Source: Novosphingobium lentum NBRC 107847 | GTDB lineage: Bacteria; Pseudomonadota; Alphaproteobacteria; Sphingomonadales; Sphingomonadaceae | Assembly: GCF_001590965.1 (NCBI RefSeq) | Contig: NZ_BCTW01000002.1 | Span: 223,701-287,700, forward strand | Reading direction: 5' to 3' | Length of the DNA: 64,000 nt | In this document: one piece after another, positions 46,008-57,000 of the stretch | Numbering within the stretch: position 1 is the stretch's first letter | Layout of the letters: the number at the start of each line of letters is the position of its first letter | Program-made: the position numbers and the translations under genes | The notes under the pieces: generated by a model | Databases searched by the model: none | Seen by the model: the letters and a program-made list of their open reading frames with translations, nothing else | Told to the model about the DNA's origin: nothing

Positions 46008-49000
46008 ATGGCGGACGACGAAACAAGAGTATCTATTCGTGATCGACTTCTGAAGGAGCGTCATGCGCTTCTCGATCTTTCGACACGCAATAGATTGCTC
46101 AATACGCCACTGCGAACGAAGAATAATCGCGCCATCGAGATCGTCGATGAAAAGGCTGTCGAGGTTTTCCGTCTGCTCACATCGAACAGGGCGCTGAGTT
46201 TCCTGCCTGGTGTTCAACTGAGCGAGGAAGATCGCGCCGAGTTGGATCCTGACGACGACATTACGGGCGGCATTCCGCAGCCAGGTGATGACACGGTGGA
46301 CGATCGAGGCGTTGCTTCGCGTCATGCTGACTTGCGGCTCCAGACCCGCCTTACCTCCGAGGGATTGCAAAAGCGCTTATTCGACGTCTGGTACGATGCG
46401 CAGACACTGGAGCAGGAACAAGGCGTCAACGTCCTGTATCTGGCCATAGGGCTACTCCGCTGGTTCGACAGCGACAGTTCGGACATTGCCCGGCATGCGC
46501 CGTTGGTTCTGCTGCCCGTGAAGCTGGATCGCAGCAGCGCGGCTGATCGTTTCAAGCTGCGCTGGCGCGAGGAGCCGGCTTCACCGAATCTCACCCTTCA
46601 GGCCAAAATGCGCACCGAGTTCGCCCTGACGATCGAAGACTTCAAGGATGAGGACGAGGTCGACCTGCCGGGGTATTGCGCGAAGGTCGCGGAAACGGTT
46701 TCGAACCAGAAGCGGTGGGAAGTGTTGCCCGATGCCATGGTGCTCGGCTTCTTCTCGTTCTCGAAATTCCTGATGTACCGCGATCTGGATCCTGACAACT
46801 GGCCTGCCGAAGCTGGCATCGATACCAAGGAAATGATCGGTGCGCTGCTGCGCGATGGTTTCCCCGAAAGCACGCCACTTGTTGCCGACGGCGCGGCCAT
46901 TGACGATGTCATCCGCCCGATCGAGCTGCACCACGTTGTCGATGCGGACAGCTCGCAAACGGTCGTGATTGCCGAAGCTGCGGGCGGGCGGTCGATCGTG
47001 GTCAAAGGGCCGCCCGGCACCGGAAAATCTCAGACGATCACCAACATCATCGCTGCTGCCGTTGCGCGCGGGAAGAAAGTTCTGTTCGTCGCCGAAAAGA
47101 TGGCTGCACTCGATGTCGTGCATCGGCGACTCAGACAGGTGGGTCTGGGGCCTTTGACGCTCGAACTCCATTCCAACAAGGTCAACAAGCGCCTGGTGCT
47201 CGAAGAGCTGAGGCGGACCCGGGACGCACAGCATCGTCCGGCGCGCGGCGACATCACAATCGTTGAGAAACTGGGCGACGCAAGTGGAGAGCTGAACAGC
47301 TTTGCGCGGCGTTTGCATAAGCCGCTAAGCCCGTCCGGCCTTACGCCGCAAGCCATTCTCGGGCGACTGACGCGCGCTCAACTTGGTGATGTATCGCCAT
47401 TTGAACTGCAGGGCGCGGACAGCTGGGATCGCGAAACGGTCGCCAAGAACCACGCGATCATCGCCGATGTTGCCGAGCGTGCTCAAACTTTAGGAGCGGT
47501 CCCGAAGAACGTGTGGCGAGGTGTCCGCTGCGCTGCTCTCGATCCGGTCGAACGCCAGACGCTTGGCAAGCGGATAGTCGCTGCCTCCGCTGTATTGGAA
47601 CGGGCTTGCTCACTTGCCGCCGTCGCGAGCGAAAATTTGAGTGCCCCTGCCGTGTCGACAATCGCTGACTTGCGCGGATCACTCGATTTTCTGTCAGTTA
47701 CGCCGGTGCCGTCCGGAACCGATCGTGCTGCCCTGACAGTGCCAGTGTGGGCGAAGGGCAGTGAGGAGTTGCAGCGTTTGATCGCTGCTGGCTGCGCCTA
47801 TTCGGCGAGCTGGCGCGACGCTGAACAAAGCTTCAACGACGCAGGTCTTGCTGCCGATTATTCGACGATCCGCTCGGCTGTCGTCATCAAGGGGGGAAGC
47901 CTGTTCCGTTTTCTGGACGGAAATTATCGCGCTCAGCTCGCCTTGCTTAAATCCTACCTCAAGGAGCCGTTGCCAAAGCCGCAGGACGAACGGCTGGCGC
48001 TTGTCGATGCCATGATCGCCGCGCAGGCCGCGAAGGGGAAGTTCGAAGCAGCGGCACCGGCCGGGAATGCCTTTGGATCGGCATGGAAGGCGGAGCATTC
48101 GGATTGGGATTTGCTCGACACCATCCTACAATGGCGCGGCGCCCACGCCTCGCTGCCTGATGCCGCTTGGAATCGTCTCGCCAATTTGGCCGATACGGCG
48201 GCGGTGGAGGTGGCGCGTCAGGATCTCGGCCCGGCGCTGGAGGAACTGGCCAATGATCTGGCGGGGCTGTTCGGTGATCTCAATCTCGATCTCCGCCGCG
48301 CATTCGGTGTCAGTGTTAGCGATGCGATCCCGGTGCAGGCGCTTGTCGAGCGGCTTCAGCAATGGGCTGCCGATCTCGAAGGACTGAGCACCTTCATTGC
48401 CTTCGCAACACGGGCGCAACACCTGGCGGATGCTGGCGCACCGTCACTCGTGGATGCCCTTTACGAAGGCGCTCTCGATCACAAGACGCTCGCTCCGGCC
48501 TTCGATCATGCCTATGCTGAAGTCCTCCGCGTGGCGCTTTTCGCTGCATGGCCCGAGCTGCGCGCCTTCGATGGCGACACCCATAACAATCTCGTCGGCC
48601 AGTTTCGCCAACTCGACAAGGCCAGGATCGAACTCGCTCAGGAACAGATTGTCGCCTCGCACGCCGAAGGGCGGCCACACGGGGCCGCCGGTATCGGCCC
48701 GCTGGGTGTGCTCAACGCCGAGATCGCCCGCAAGCGCGGCCACCTGCCAATCCGGGTGCTGCTGGAAAAGGCCGGGCCTGCGATCCAGCAGCTGAAGCCC
48801 GTCTTTATGATGAGTCCGCTCTCCGTTGCCCAGTTTCTCAAGCCGGGCGGACTGCACTTCGACATTCTCGTGATGGATGAGGCCAGCCAGATCGAGCCGG
48901 TGGACTCGCTTGGGGCAATCGCGCGCGCCGATCAGATCGTTGTCGTCGGTGACGAAAAGCAGCTGCCGCCCACCGCCTTCTTCAAGAAACTAACCGGGGA

Positions 49001-50765
49001 GGACGATCCCGAGGAGAGCGATGACGGTGTCACCATCCAGGCCAAGGACGCGGAATCGATCCTTGAGCTATGTCTGGCGAAGGGTGTCCCGTCGCGGATG
49101 CTGAGTTGGCATTATCGCTCCAAACATCAATCGCTGATCGCCGTCTCCAACCGAGAATTCTACGAGAACAAGCTGTTCATCGTCCCAAGCCCCTATGATG
49201 CGGTCGCGGGCATGGGTTTGAAGTTCAACCTGCTCAAGGACACCGCCTACGACCGCGGTGCATCACGCACCAATCCCAAGGAGGCGAAGTCGGTCGCCGA
49301 GGCAGTGATCCGGCAGGCGCGTGAAAATCCCGACCAGACGCTGGGTGTGGCGACCTTCTCCGTTGCCCAGCGGCAGGCCATTCTCAAGGAGCTCGAGCTG
49401 TTGCGGCGTGCAAATCCGGATGTCGAGGATTTCTTCGGTGCCGGGTCGGTTGAACCGTTCTTCGTCAAGAATCTTGAGAACATTCAGGGCGATGAGCGCG
49501 ACGTCATCTTCATCTCGGTGGGATACGGGAAGACTGAGCAGGGCTATCTGGCTCATGCCTTCGGTCCGCTCAGCGGAGAAGGCGGCGAGCGGCGCCTCAA
49601 CGTGCTGATCTCGCGTGCGAAGCTGCGCTGCGAAGTTTTCTGCAATTTCACTGGTGCCGATATCGATCTCGAGCGGACGAAGGCGAGGGGTGTTACCGCG
49701 CTGAAACTCTTCCTGACTTTCGCTGAAACCGGCCATTTCGGCATGGGGGAGGTGAGCGGCGAGGATTTCGACAGCGAGTTCGAGATTCAGGTTTGTGAGC
49801 GCCTGCAGGCCCTTGGATACGATGTGAAGCGCCAGATCGGTGCCTCGGGGTTCCGCGTGGACTTGGCCGTTTCCGATCCCGAAAAACCCGGTCGCTTCGT
49901 GCTTGGCATCGAGTGCGATGGTGCGCAGTTCCATTCGTCGCGATCAGCCCGCGACCGTGATCGGCTGCGCCAGCAGGTGCTGGAGGCGCATGGCTGGATC
50001 ATCCACCGGGTGTGGAGTGCGGACTGGTATCTGCGCCCGCAGGCAGAACTCAAGAAAATCGAGGATGCCGTCGCAGCCGCGCGAGCCGAATGGGGCGCCC
50101 GCGACGAGGAAGGATACAAGCCTGCGCGCGCAGTGCCGCTATCCTTCGAAGCGGAACTGGTTGGCGATCTCGATATCGTCACGGCTTTCGTCGGTACGGA
50201 TTCTGGTTCGCTGCCTGCCCGGGCGTCATACATCGAGGCAAGCTTTCCGGTGAACCGGCAGTTCGAACCGCATGAGGTGCCCGTCGGTCAGATGGTCGAT
50301 TATGTGGTGAAAATCGTCGAGGCGGAAGGTCCGGTCCATATTGAGGAAATCACGGCGCGCATCCGCAATCTTTGGGGACTGGCGAGAGCGGGATCACGTA
50401 TTCGCGGGGCTGTAGAACGCGCCGCGTCGATTGCCGTGCAGATTGGTCGGTTGACAGACGGCCCGTTCCATACGGTGCCTGGGCAGGCGGTGATGGTGCG
50501 GGATCGATCGATGGTGACATCTGCAACACTTCGGAAACCTGACATGTTGCCGCCCGCCGAGATTAGCCAGGCTATGCTCGATATCGTCGGCGCCAACTAC
50601 GGTGCGGGACAGGCGGATCTTATTCAATCCGTTTCACGCGCATTTGGTTTCTCGGCAACCAGCACCCAGCTACGTTCGGTTTTGTCATCGGCCATTGATC
50701 GCCTCGTGGCCGATGGCTTGCTTGCTGCAAAGGGCGAGATATTGGTTCTGGCTGCGAAGAACTGA
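46008..50765 (+). CDS. Giant helicase-nuclease: DUF4011, SF1 helicase, Vsr/MTES_1575-type nuclease, DUF3320
   Basis: Cytoplasmic protein of 1585 residues; the ATG at 46008 has AAGGAG nine bases upstream. Domains: DUF4011 (about 8-260, RHALLDLSTRNRLLNTPL), SF1 helicase with Walker A GPPGTGKSQTITNII (about 334), Walker B ILVMDEASQIEP (about 950), VVGDEKQLPPTAFF, SWHYRSKHQSLI (about 1033) and NLENIQGDERDVIF (about 1150). Then a very-short-patch-repair-like nuclease (DFDSEFEIQVCERLQALGYD, IECDGAQFHSS, RDRDRLRQ; about 1250-1345) and a C-terminal DUF3320 domain. Single-gene proteins of this build occur in anti-phage defence islands, so DNA-targeting defence is the likely role. It is followed by an even larger unknown protein. 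Confidence 0.88.
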   Translation: MADDETRVSIRDRLLKERHALLDLSTRNRLLNTPLRTKNNRAIEIVDEKAVEVFRLLTSNRALSFLPGVQLSEEDRAELDPDDDITGGIPQPGDDTVDDRGVASRHADLRLQTRLTSEGLQKRLFDVWYDAQTLEQEQGVNVLYLAIGLLRWFDSDSSDIARHAPLVLLPVKLDRSSAADRFKLRWREEPASPNLTLQAKMRTEFALTIEDFKDEDEVDLPGYCAKVAETVSNQKRWEVLPDAMVLGFFSFSKFLMYRDLDPDNWPAEAGIDTKEMIGALLRDGFPESTPLVADGAAIDDVIRPIELHHVVDADSSQTVVIAEAAGGRSIVVKGPPGTGKSQTITNIIAAAVARGKKVLFVAEKMAALDVVHRRLRQVGLGPLTLELHSNKVNKRLVLEELRRTRDAQHRPARGDITIVEKLGDASGELNSFARRLHKPLSPSGLTPQAILGRLTRAQLGDVSPFELQGADSWDRETVAKNHAIIADVAERAQTLGAVPKNVWRGVRCAALDPVERQTLGKRIVAASAVLERACSLAAVASENLSAPAVSTIADLRGSLDFLSVTPVPSGTDRAALTVPVWAKGSEELQRLIAAGCAYSASWRDAEQSFNDAGLAADYSTIRSAVVIKGGSLFRFLDGNYRAQLALLKSYLKEPLPKPQDERLALVDAMIAAQAAKGKFEAAAPAGNAFGSAWKAEHSDWDLLDTILQWRGAHASLPDAAWNRLANLADTAAVEVARQDLGPALEELANDLAGLFGDLNLDLRRAFGVSVSDAIPVQALVERLQQWAADLEGLSTFIAFATRAQHLADAGAPSLVDALYEGALDHKTLAPAFDHAYAEVLRVALFAAWPELRAFDGDTHNNLVGQFRQLDKARIELAQEQIVASHAEGRPHGAAGIGPLGVLNAEIARKRGHLPIRVLLEKAGPAIQQLKPVFMMSPLSVAQFLKPGGLHFDILVMDEASQIEPVDSLGAIARADQIVVVGDEKQLPPTAFFKKLTGEDDPEESDDGVTIQAKDAESILELCLAKGVPSRMLSWHYRSKHQSLIAVSNREFYENKLFIVPSPYDAVAGMGLKFNLLKDTAYDRGASRTNPKEAKSVAEAVIRQARENPDQTLGVATFSVAQRQAILKELELLRRANPDVEDFFGAGSVEPFFVKNLENIQGDERDVIFISVGYGKTEQGYLAHAFGPLSGEGGERRLNVLISRAKLRCEVFCNFTGADIDLERTKARGVTALKLFLTFAETGHFGMGEVSGEDFDSEFEIQVCERLQALGYDVKRQIGASGFRVDLAVSDPEKPGRFVLGIECDGAQFHSSRSARDRDRLRQQVLEAHGWIIHRVWSADWYLRPQAELKKIEDAVAAARAEWGARDEEGYKPARAVPLSFEAELVGDLDIVTAFVGTDSGSLPARASYIEASFPVNRQFEPHEVPVGQMVDYVVKIVEAEGPVHIEEITARIRNLWGLARAGSRIRGAVERAASIAVQIGRLTDGPFHTVPGQAVMVRDRSMVTSATLRKPDMLPPAEISQAMLDIVGANYGAGQADLIQSVSRAFGFSATSTQLRSVLSSAIDRLVADGLLAAKGEILVLAAKN

Positions 50766-50936
50766 TGCGTGGCAAATCGTGTAAACGCGCGAGGCAATGG
50801 CAGGCGCCCTCTCTCAGGAGAGGCACCGAAAGGCGCCAACACCGGAATGGCATAATTTACTGTCCAGCAAAGCAGCGTGCAGCAAGCAACACGGTGACCA
50901 CGATGGCGCGCCCGCTGCTCGGAACGGCCGGCTGAT

Positions 50937-51068
50937 ATGCCAAGCGTGACCGGCGATCTTGAGCTCGAACTCGCCAGCCAGGAAGGCATTGAGACGGTGC
51001 TCGTGCGCCACGAGCGCAGTTCGGAGTTCAGCGCGGTTTGCCCGAGGCGGTCTCGCTGCGATGGCTGA
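50937..51068 (+). CDS. Possible small ORF overlapping the start of the giant nuclease gene
   Basis: A 43-codon frame (MPSVTGDLELELASQEG...) ends in ATGGCTGA, so its stop lies inside the first codons of the next gene. That arrangement would allow translational coupling. No ribosome-binding site is obvious and I see no family. It may be chance, or the leader that sets expression of the 2028-residue protein. Confidence 0.3.
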   Translation: MPSVTGDLELELASQEGIETVLVRHERSSEFSAVCPRRSRCDG

Positions 51069-54000
51069 ACGTCCCCTTTTCGATCCTCCCTTCGTTGAGA
51101 CTCGCGCGCCACCGCTCGAGCGCTACGACTGGCAGCAGCTTGAACGGCTGACAGAGTCCCTCCTGGCCCATGAGCCCGGAGTTGTGACGGCGAGCCAATA
51201 TGGCACCGCAGGCCAGACTCAATATGGCATCGACACCAAGGCCGAACTCAGGTCTGGCGGCTGTGATGTCGCGTCTTGCAAGAAATACACAGAGATCGCG
51301 ACCGGCCACCTCGCTGAATGGTCGTCAGCCTTTCTCAATCATTGGGAATCGCGCTGGAAATCGAAGGGGGTTCGCCGGTTCATTCTCGTGACGACCGCCG
51401 ATATTGCACCGACCAAGGTCATCGACGCCGCAGATACCGAACGAGCCCGATTTAACGCCCTTGAGGTCGGTTATGAGCTTTGGGGTCAGCCGCAGCTCAT
51501 TGAAAAGATGCGTTCCCACCCCGGCATCGTCGCACAATTTATCGGTAGCAATTGGGTCGAAATCATCTGCGGCACGACCCAGCGCGAGGCGCTGCTGCCG
51601 GACGGAGCCTCGATCGGCATTGAGACGGTCGATGCCAGTAAGATCACGGCATTGCGTGCGGTTCTTTCGGGCGAGGCAGAACAGCGGGTAGCGCGTGGTC
51701 TCGAAGATCTACGCGCAGGGGACGTCGATGCGGTCGAACGAACGATCGCCGACCTGTGCGCCGAGCCGATCTGGTCTCAGCTCCAGCCCAACGCACAGGC
51801 GCGGGTGTTGCGTTTTGCGGTGTCGGCCGCGCTGCACCGCGATGATCTCGATGCCGCCGTTACGCTGGCGGATCAGGCAGATCGAATCGAACCTGCCGAA
51901 GAACCCCGCATCGCGGCGCGGATCGCCTTCCAGCGCGACGGTGCGCTGCCGGCTCTTGCCGCCCTTGGAACGCCGATAACCCGCGATGGGCGCCAGTTGC
52001 AGGTCGCCCTGATGCTTACCAGCGGCGATATCGGAGGTGCCGAGACCGTTCTTGAGGCGCTCGATCGCGATGGGCCGGACCCCGAAACCGACCGCCTTCG
52101 GATATGGGCATTGCTCATGCGCAATCGCCGCGATGATGCGCTGACGATGGTGGAGGAACTGGAGCGCCAGGCCGGGCAATGGCTGGCGACGGTGCGAACC
52201 GCAGCCGTGGTTCGTTACGCCGCGGCGTTATCACCGGCGCTGAGCCCGGAATGGTTCCTCAACGCCAGCCCCGTCGACCTCGATCTCGTGCGCGACGACG
52301 ACGCCGGACGCGCACTTCTGCTCAGCGCCATCGATGGCTTCCAATCGCTGGAGGCGCGGACGACGGACCTTGAGGATCGTCGTTGGCTGCTGGCTTCGCT
52401 CGCGAATATGCGCGAGCGTCGCGAAGACGCTCAGGCTCTTGCCCGGCGCATGATTGCTGAAAACCTGACCGACTCGATTACGATCGCCTGGATTTTGGCT
52501 CGCCGGTTCGACGTGGACCTATCGCCGAGCCAGGCGGCACTGCTCGACACATATGCGAACGGGCAGGCGGATCAGACCAGTGTGCGTGTGCTCGCTCTGA
52601 TGCTCGTCGCGCAGGGCGATGTGGCGGCAAGCCGGGCGGTGCTGGAAGAGCATCTTTCGAATCAGAACGGCGAAGCTCTGGTCGAGGCGCAAGAGTGGAT
52701 CGCGCGATTTGCGGCCGACATCGTGAGTGGCCAGGACAATGCGGCGGCAGCCCCGCCAGACAATATTGTCGATGCCATCCAGCGCGCACGGGTCACTGGC
52801 GATTGGGTACTGGTGTCGACCGGATTTGCCGACATCGCTGGCGGCACCCGCCCGGAACCGCAGACACTCGCTATTGCCCAGCTCCTTGCCTCTGAGCGCC
52901 AATGGGCAATCCTTGCTCCCTATCGCAATGCCATACTGTCCTTCGGCACCGCCGAAGCGGTGCGGGTGGTCGCCTATATGGTCGCTGCTACGGAGTCAGA
53001 CGAGAACCTCAATCTGTTTCTGGAAAACCACCGCTCGGCGTTTCGTGCGGGACAAATCCCGCCTGATGTACGTAGGCTCGTCGTTGACCGACAACGGCGC
53101 GCCGGTGACCTCATCGGAGCACTCGCCGAAGCACGGGCGCTCAGCGCAGAATCGGGCGTATCGGCCGATCGACATCTTGAAGCCGAGCTGCGCGCGTCGA
53201 TCGGCGACACGCACGGCGCGGCCCACATCGTCCGTGACCTCTTGCGCAGCGCAGATCTGGAAGCGGGCGCTGCCCTGCGCTGGGTCGAAACGCTCCGGGC
53301 AAGCGACTTCGAGCTGGCGCAGGAGTTGTGGCGATATGCGGTTGAGGCGGACGCGGAACGACGGCACGCCGTCGCTGCCTTCATGCAAGCGTTCTCACTG
53401 GGGCTCGAGGCCGAGGCCGCGCCGTTGTTCACCGAAGTCGCACGCGTCGCACAGGATGGCTCATCCGTAGTCCGGACCTTCGACGTCTCTGACCTCCCCG
53501 AATTCATCAGAACCCAGAACGCCAACGCCGAGCAGCGCGGTGCCCTCTATCTCGATGGCCGTGTGCCGGCGCATCTGCTTGTCGAACAGGAGAATATCGG
53601 CCTCGACACTCTGCTCGTTACGCTCGACCAACAGACCGAGGGGCCACTGCGCCTTCGTTTGCTGCGAAATGGGGCGCGACCTCGTCACATTGCAGTCGGT
53701 CGCCCATGGTCGAGTTGGCGGTTGCATATGGACATCGGCGCCTTGTTGATCGCGGCCGAATGCGATCTCATGGACGTGCTCGCGGCGCACCCGCACCCAA
53801 TTACCATCTCGTCGGCCGTTCCGGCCGCGCTCCTCGACATGCAGAGAAAAGCGACGGCAACCCAGCCCGCCCGCCTTGAACTGTTGCACAGCCTCGCCGC
53901 GCTGTTCGGCAATGGGCTGACGGTGCGTGAGCGTAACGTCGATGACAGGACCGTAGGTCTGCGGACTGCGGACGAAGAGGCGCGGTTCGACTTTGGCCCG

Positions 54001-57000
54001 ATCGCCTTGATCGATGCCGCTTTTGCCGGTGGCGTGATCGATGAGGGCACGCACCTCCGTGCGCTGGCGGCGCTCCGGGAAAGCGGTGAGATATCAGTAG
54101 GCTCAGACAATATGGTCGTTCCGCTTCTTGCTGGCGCTAGGCTGTGGCTGGCCGGCGCTGCGGCGGAGCAGCTTGCGCTTACCGATATCCTGCCCGCCCT
54201 CTGTATCGCCTACGATGTCGGCATCGCGCCCGAGATTGCCACGATCAGCCGTAATTACGTTGTAGTCGAGGGTGCCAAGGCGGAGCGCGCCGCCTGGCTC
54301 GGCGCATTGCGGGAGCGCCTGCTCAGCAGCATCGAAGCCGGGAAGTTCGTCTTCGTCAAGCGTCGGGCCGAGCGCGAAGCCGACGTCGAGGAGATGAGCG
54401 AATTTGGCCAAAAACCCGCAACCGTCAGCCTCATGGATATTCTTATCGCCGAGGAGGTCGATGGCGCGGTCACCTGGTTCGAGGATCGTCATCTCACGGG
54501 TTACCCGGCCAACCGCAATCATGTGATTGTTGAATTCGTCGATGTCCTCGACGCGCTGGTGGCGGACGCTATTCTGAGCGAGGCAGAGGTACGCGCACGA
54601 CTGAACCGCTTCCTCGCACTCGGCGGCGGGTTCGTCCAGCTGGACGAAAATGACGTCGTTCCAGCGCTCCGGACAGCCCCGATTGTAGATGGCGTACTGC
54701 GGGAGACCCCCGCGCTGGCGGCAATCCGCCGCAACCGCGCGGCGACGCGCCGGCTCGACGGGCGCCTCAAGATCGGTCCTTCGAGCGAAGTCGAGGACAC
54801 CCGCCCCGATGAGGTACAGCTCATGACCGCAGAAATGCGGCTCGCGCACAATTGCCTGACCGCCATCTGGTCGGACGCGACCCAGGCGATCGACGAATGT
54901 GGGATACGATCCGAGTGGATATGGCAGGCGCTGCGTGTCGAACGTTCGCTCCGGCAGATCCCCGAAGATCAAGCGGGCGGTGCGGCGAAGATGCTGGCAA
55001 CCTTATGCTTCGCATCCGCCGTGGAATGCATGTCTATGCAGTTTGAACTTCCCCGACGCCTGCGCAGGGACCGTCAGCGCGCCTTTGCGGATTGGTTCTG
55101 GGGCGCGGTGGTGGCGCCGCATAGCATCGGCGATCCCGACATAGTGGATCGCATTGCCGCACATTTCATCCAGCTGCATCAGCCTCGTCTGGATGGACGT
55201 GACCCAAGGGCTACCGAGCCCTTGTTCGAGCGGGAGTTCGCACGAACGCGGCTCACCACATTGCCCGAGCCCGTTAGGCGCGCGATTCTCCAGGACAAGC
55301 GCTTCTCCTACTTGGTTGGGAGCCCCTCGATCGAGATCGTTACGATTCGAGGAAAGCGCTTCGAGGCGGACCGGTTCTGGTGCGCCGTGCGAACCGCCCG
55401 TCGTTATGGCCGAGCGAAGCTGCGCACAAGGGATGGCAAGCGCTGCCGAGTTGCGCGAACGGCCGACGGTGTCAGCTTCGCCGGTGGGTTACGCGCACGG
55501 CTTGCCGAGGCAATTTGCAGTATTTTTGACGCGGCTACCGAACCCTTGGCAGAGCTGGAGCGCCTGCTGCGCGACTTGGAGCTCACCCCCGAGGCGCATC
55601 ATGCTGCGATGGAGAAAGGCCGGCGCGCCGCGACACCCAAACAGGTGAGCGCTGTACTGGCCGAGGCGCGTAAACTCAGCGCCAAGGCCGTTTATGAATC
55701 ACTGGATGAGGCGCTCCGATCGGCCAATCGCCGGATTTCTGCGTCGGCATTCATGCCGCCACCCGCTTCCACGTTGATGCATTTCATCCGGCTGAACGCA
55801 GGCGACGAGTCCTTCTCCACGCGCCTGGCCACCGCCGCAGAGACGCTCGCAGAGCAATTCGGTTCGCGCGAGATGCTGTCCCGCCTTGCGGGGTTGCCCG
55901 TTGGAGGTTTGCCCGCCTTTGCCGGGGTAGCAATCGATCAAGACCAGCTTCGCGATATGCGCGCAGCAGCGCGGACGCCTGTCGCAACGTTTCGTTGGGC
56001 AGAAGCTGCGCTTGCCATGGCTGTGACCGTCGAGGACCATCACGCGATCGCTCAAGAGGCGGTGAGCAAAATCTCCCGCGTCGCAGAGCCTTTCATCGCG
56101 CTCCTGGAGTGGTCGGTACGCGCGTTCACGCGCGATCCCGAATATTGTGGTCTGGCGAGCGCAGATCGCTTGGCTCTGATCTGGCTCCACGCCGATCGCG
56201 TTCTCGACACCTTCTTGCGGCGGGGTGCCGATCCCGGCCCCATCACGCGTTTTTTCACGGATGGTTCGTTTCAGGAATCGCTGGCGGATACACTCAATCT
56301 TTCTCGTTTCATGGAGTGGGACGCGGCCTCCCCGGTAACACTGACCCCCGGTGCGTTGCTGTTTCACGCGGTGGGCGCACTTCTCGCCGATCGACCGCTC
56401 GCCGACCTTCTGGATGAAACACTGCAGGCCGATATTCGCTCAGCGGTCACTTTGGGTGAGGACGGCGAGTCCGGCCCAACGCCAGCGATGACGTTCAGGA
56501 ATTTTTCGGGCGGCAACATGCTCGGCAGTTTCCTTGTTCAGGCGCCCGCTGCGCTCTGTGCGCTAGCCGGGGAGCCGGAGCAGGCACGTATGTCCTTTGT
56601 CGACCGGTCTATCGAGGAGGTCGGACAAGATCGGTCGTCAGCGATGGCGTGGGCGCTGCTCGCGCAGCATGCCCGGACAGGCCTGACGGGCGCGCAATTG
56701 ACCGCAGCGCAGTCGACCCTGCTTGAAATCGACGTAGATGGGCTATCCATGACGGGACGCGACGAACTTCCGTTGCCGCGGCTCATTGTCAAAGCGATGG
56801 GGCTGGTATTACCTGCCGAGAATCGCTCCAAGATCATTGATGTCATCCGTGCCACTGCGCGTAGCGCCGCCCAGAATTTCGGCACGCCAAGCGTTAACCT
56901 GGGAGACGATGAGCGCGGCACCCTCGATCCCATCCACGAACTTCTCGAAATCTGCGCGACGTATGCAGGGATCGAGAGCACGGGAATTTTCGAGCGATTC

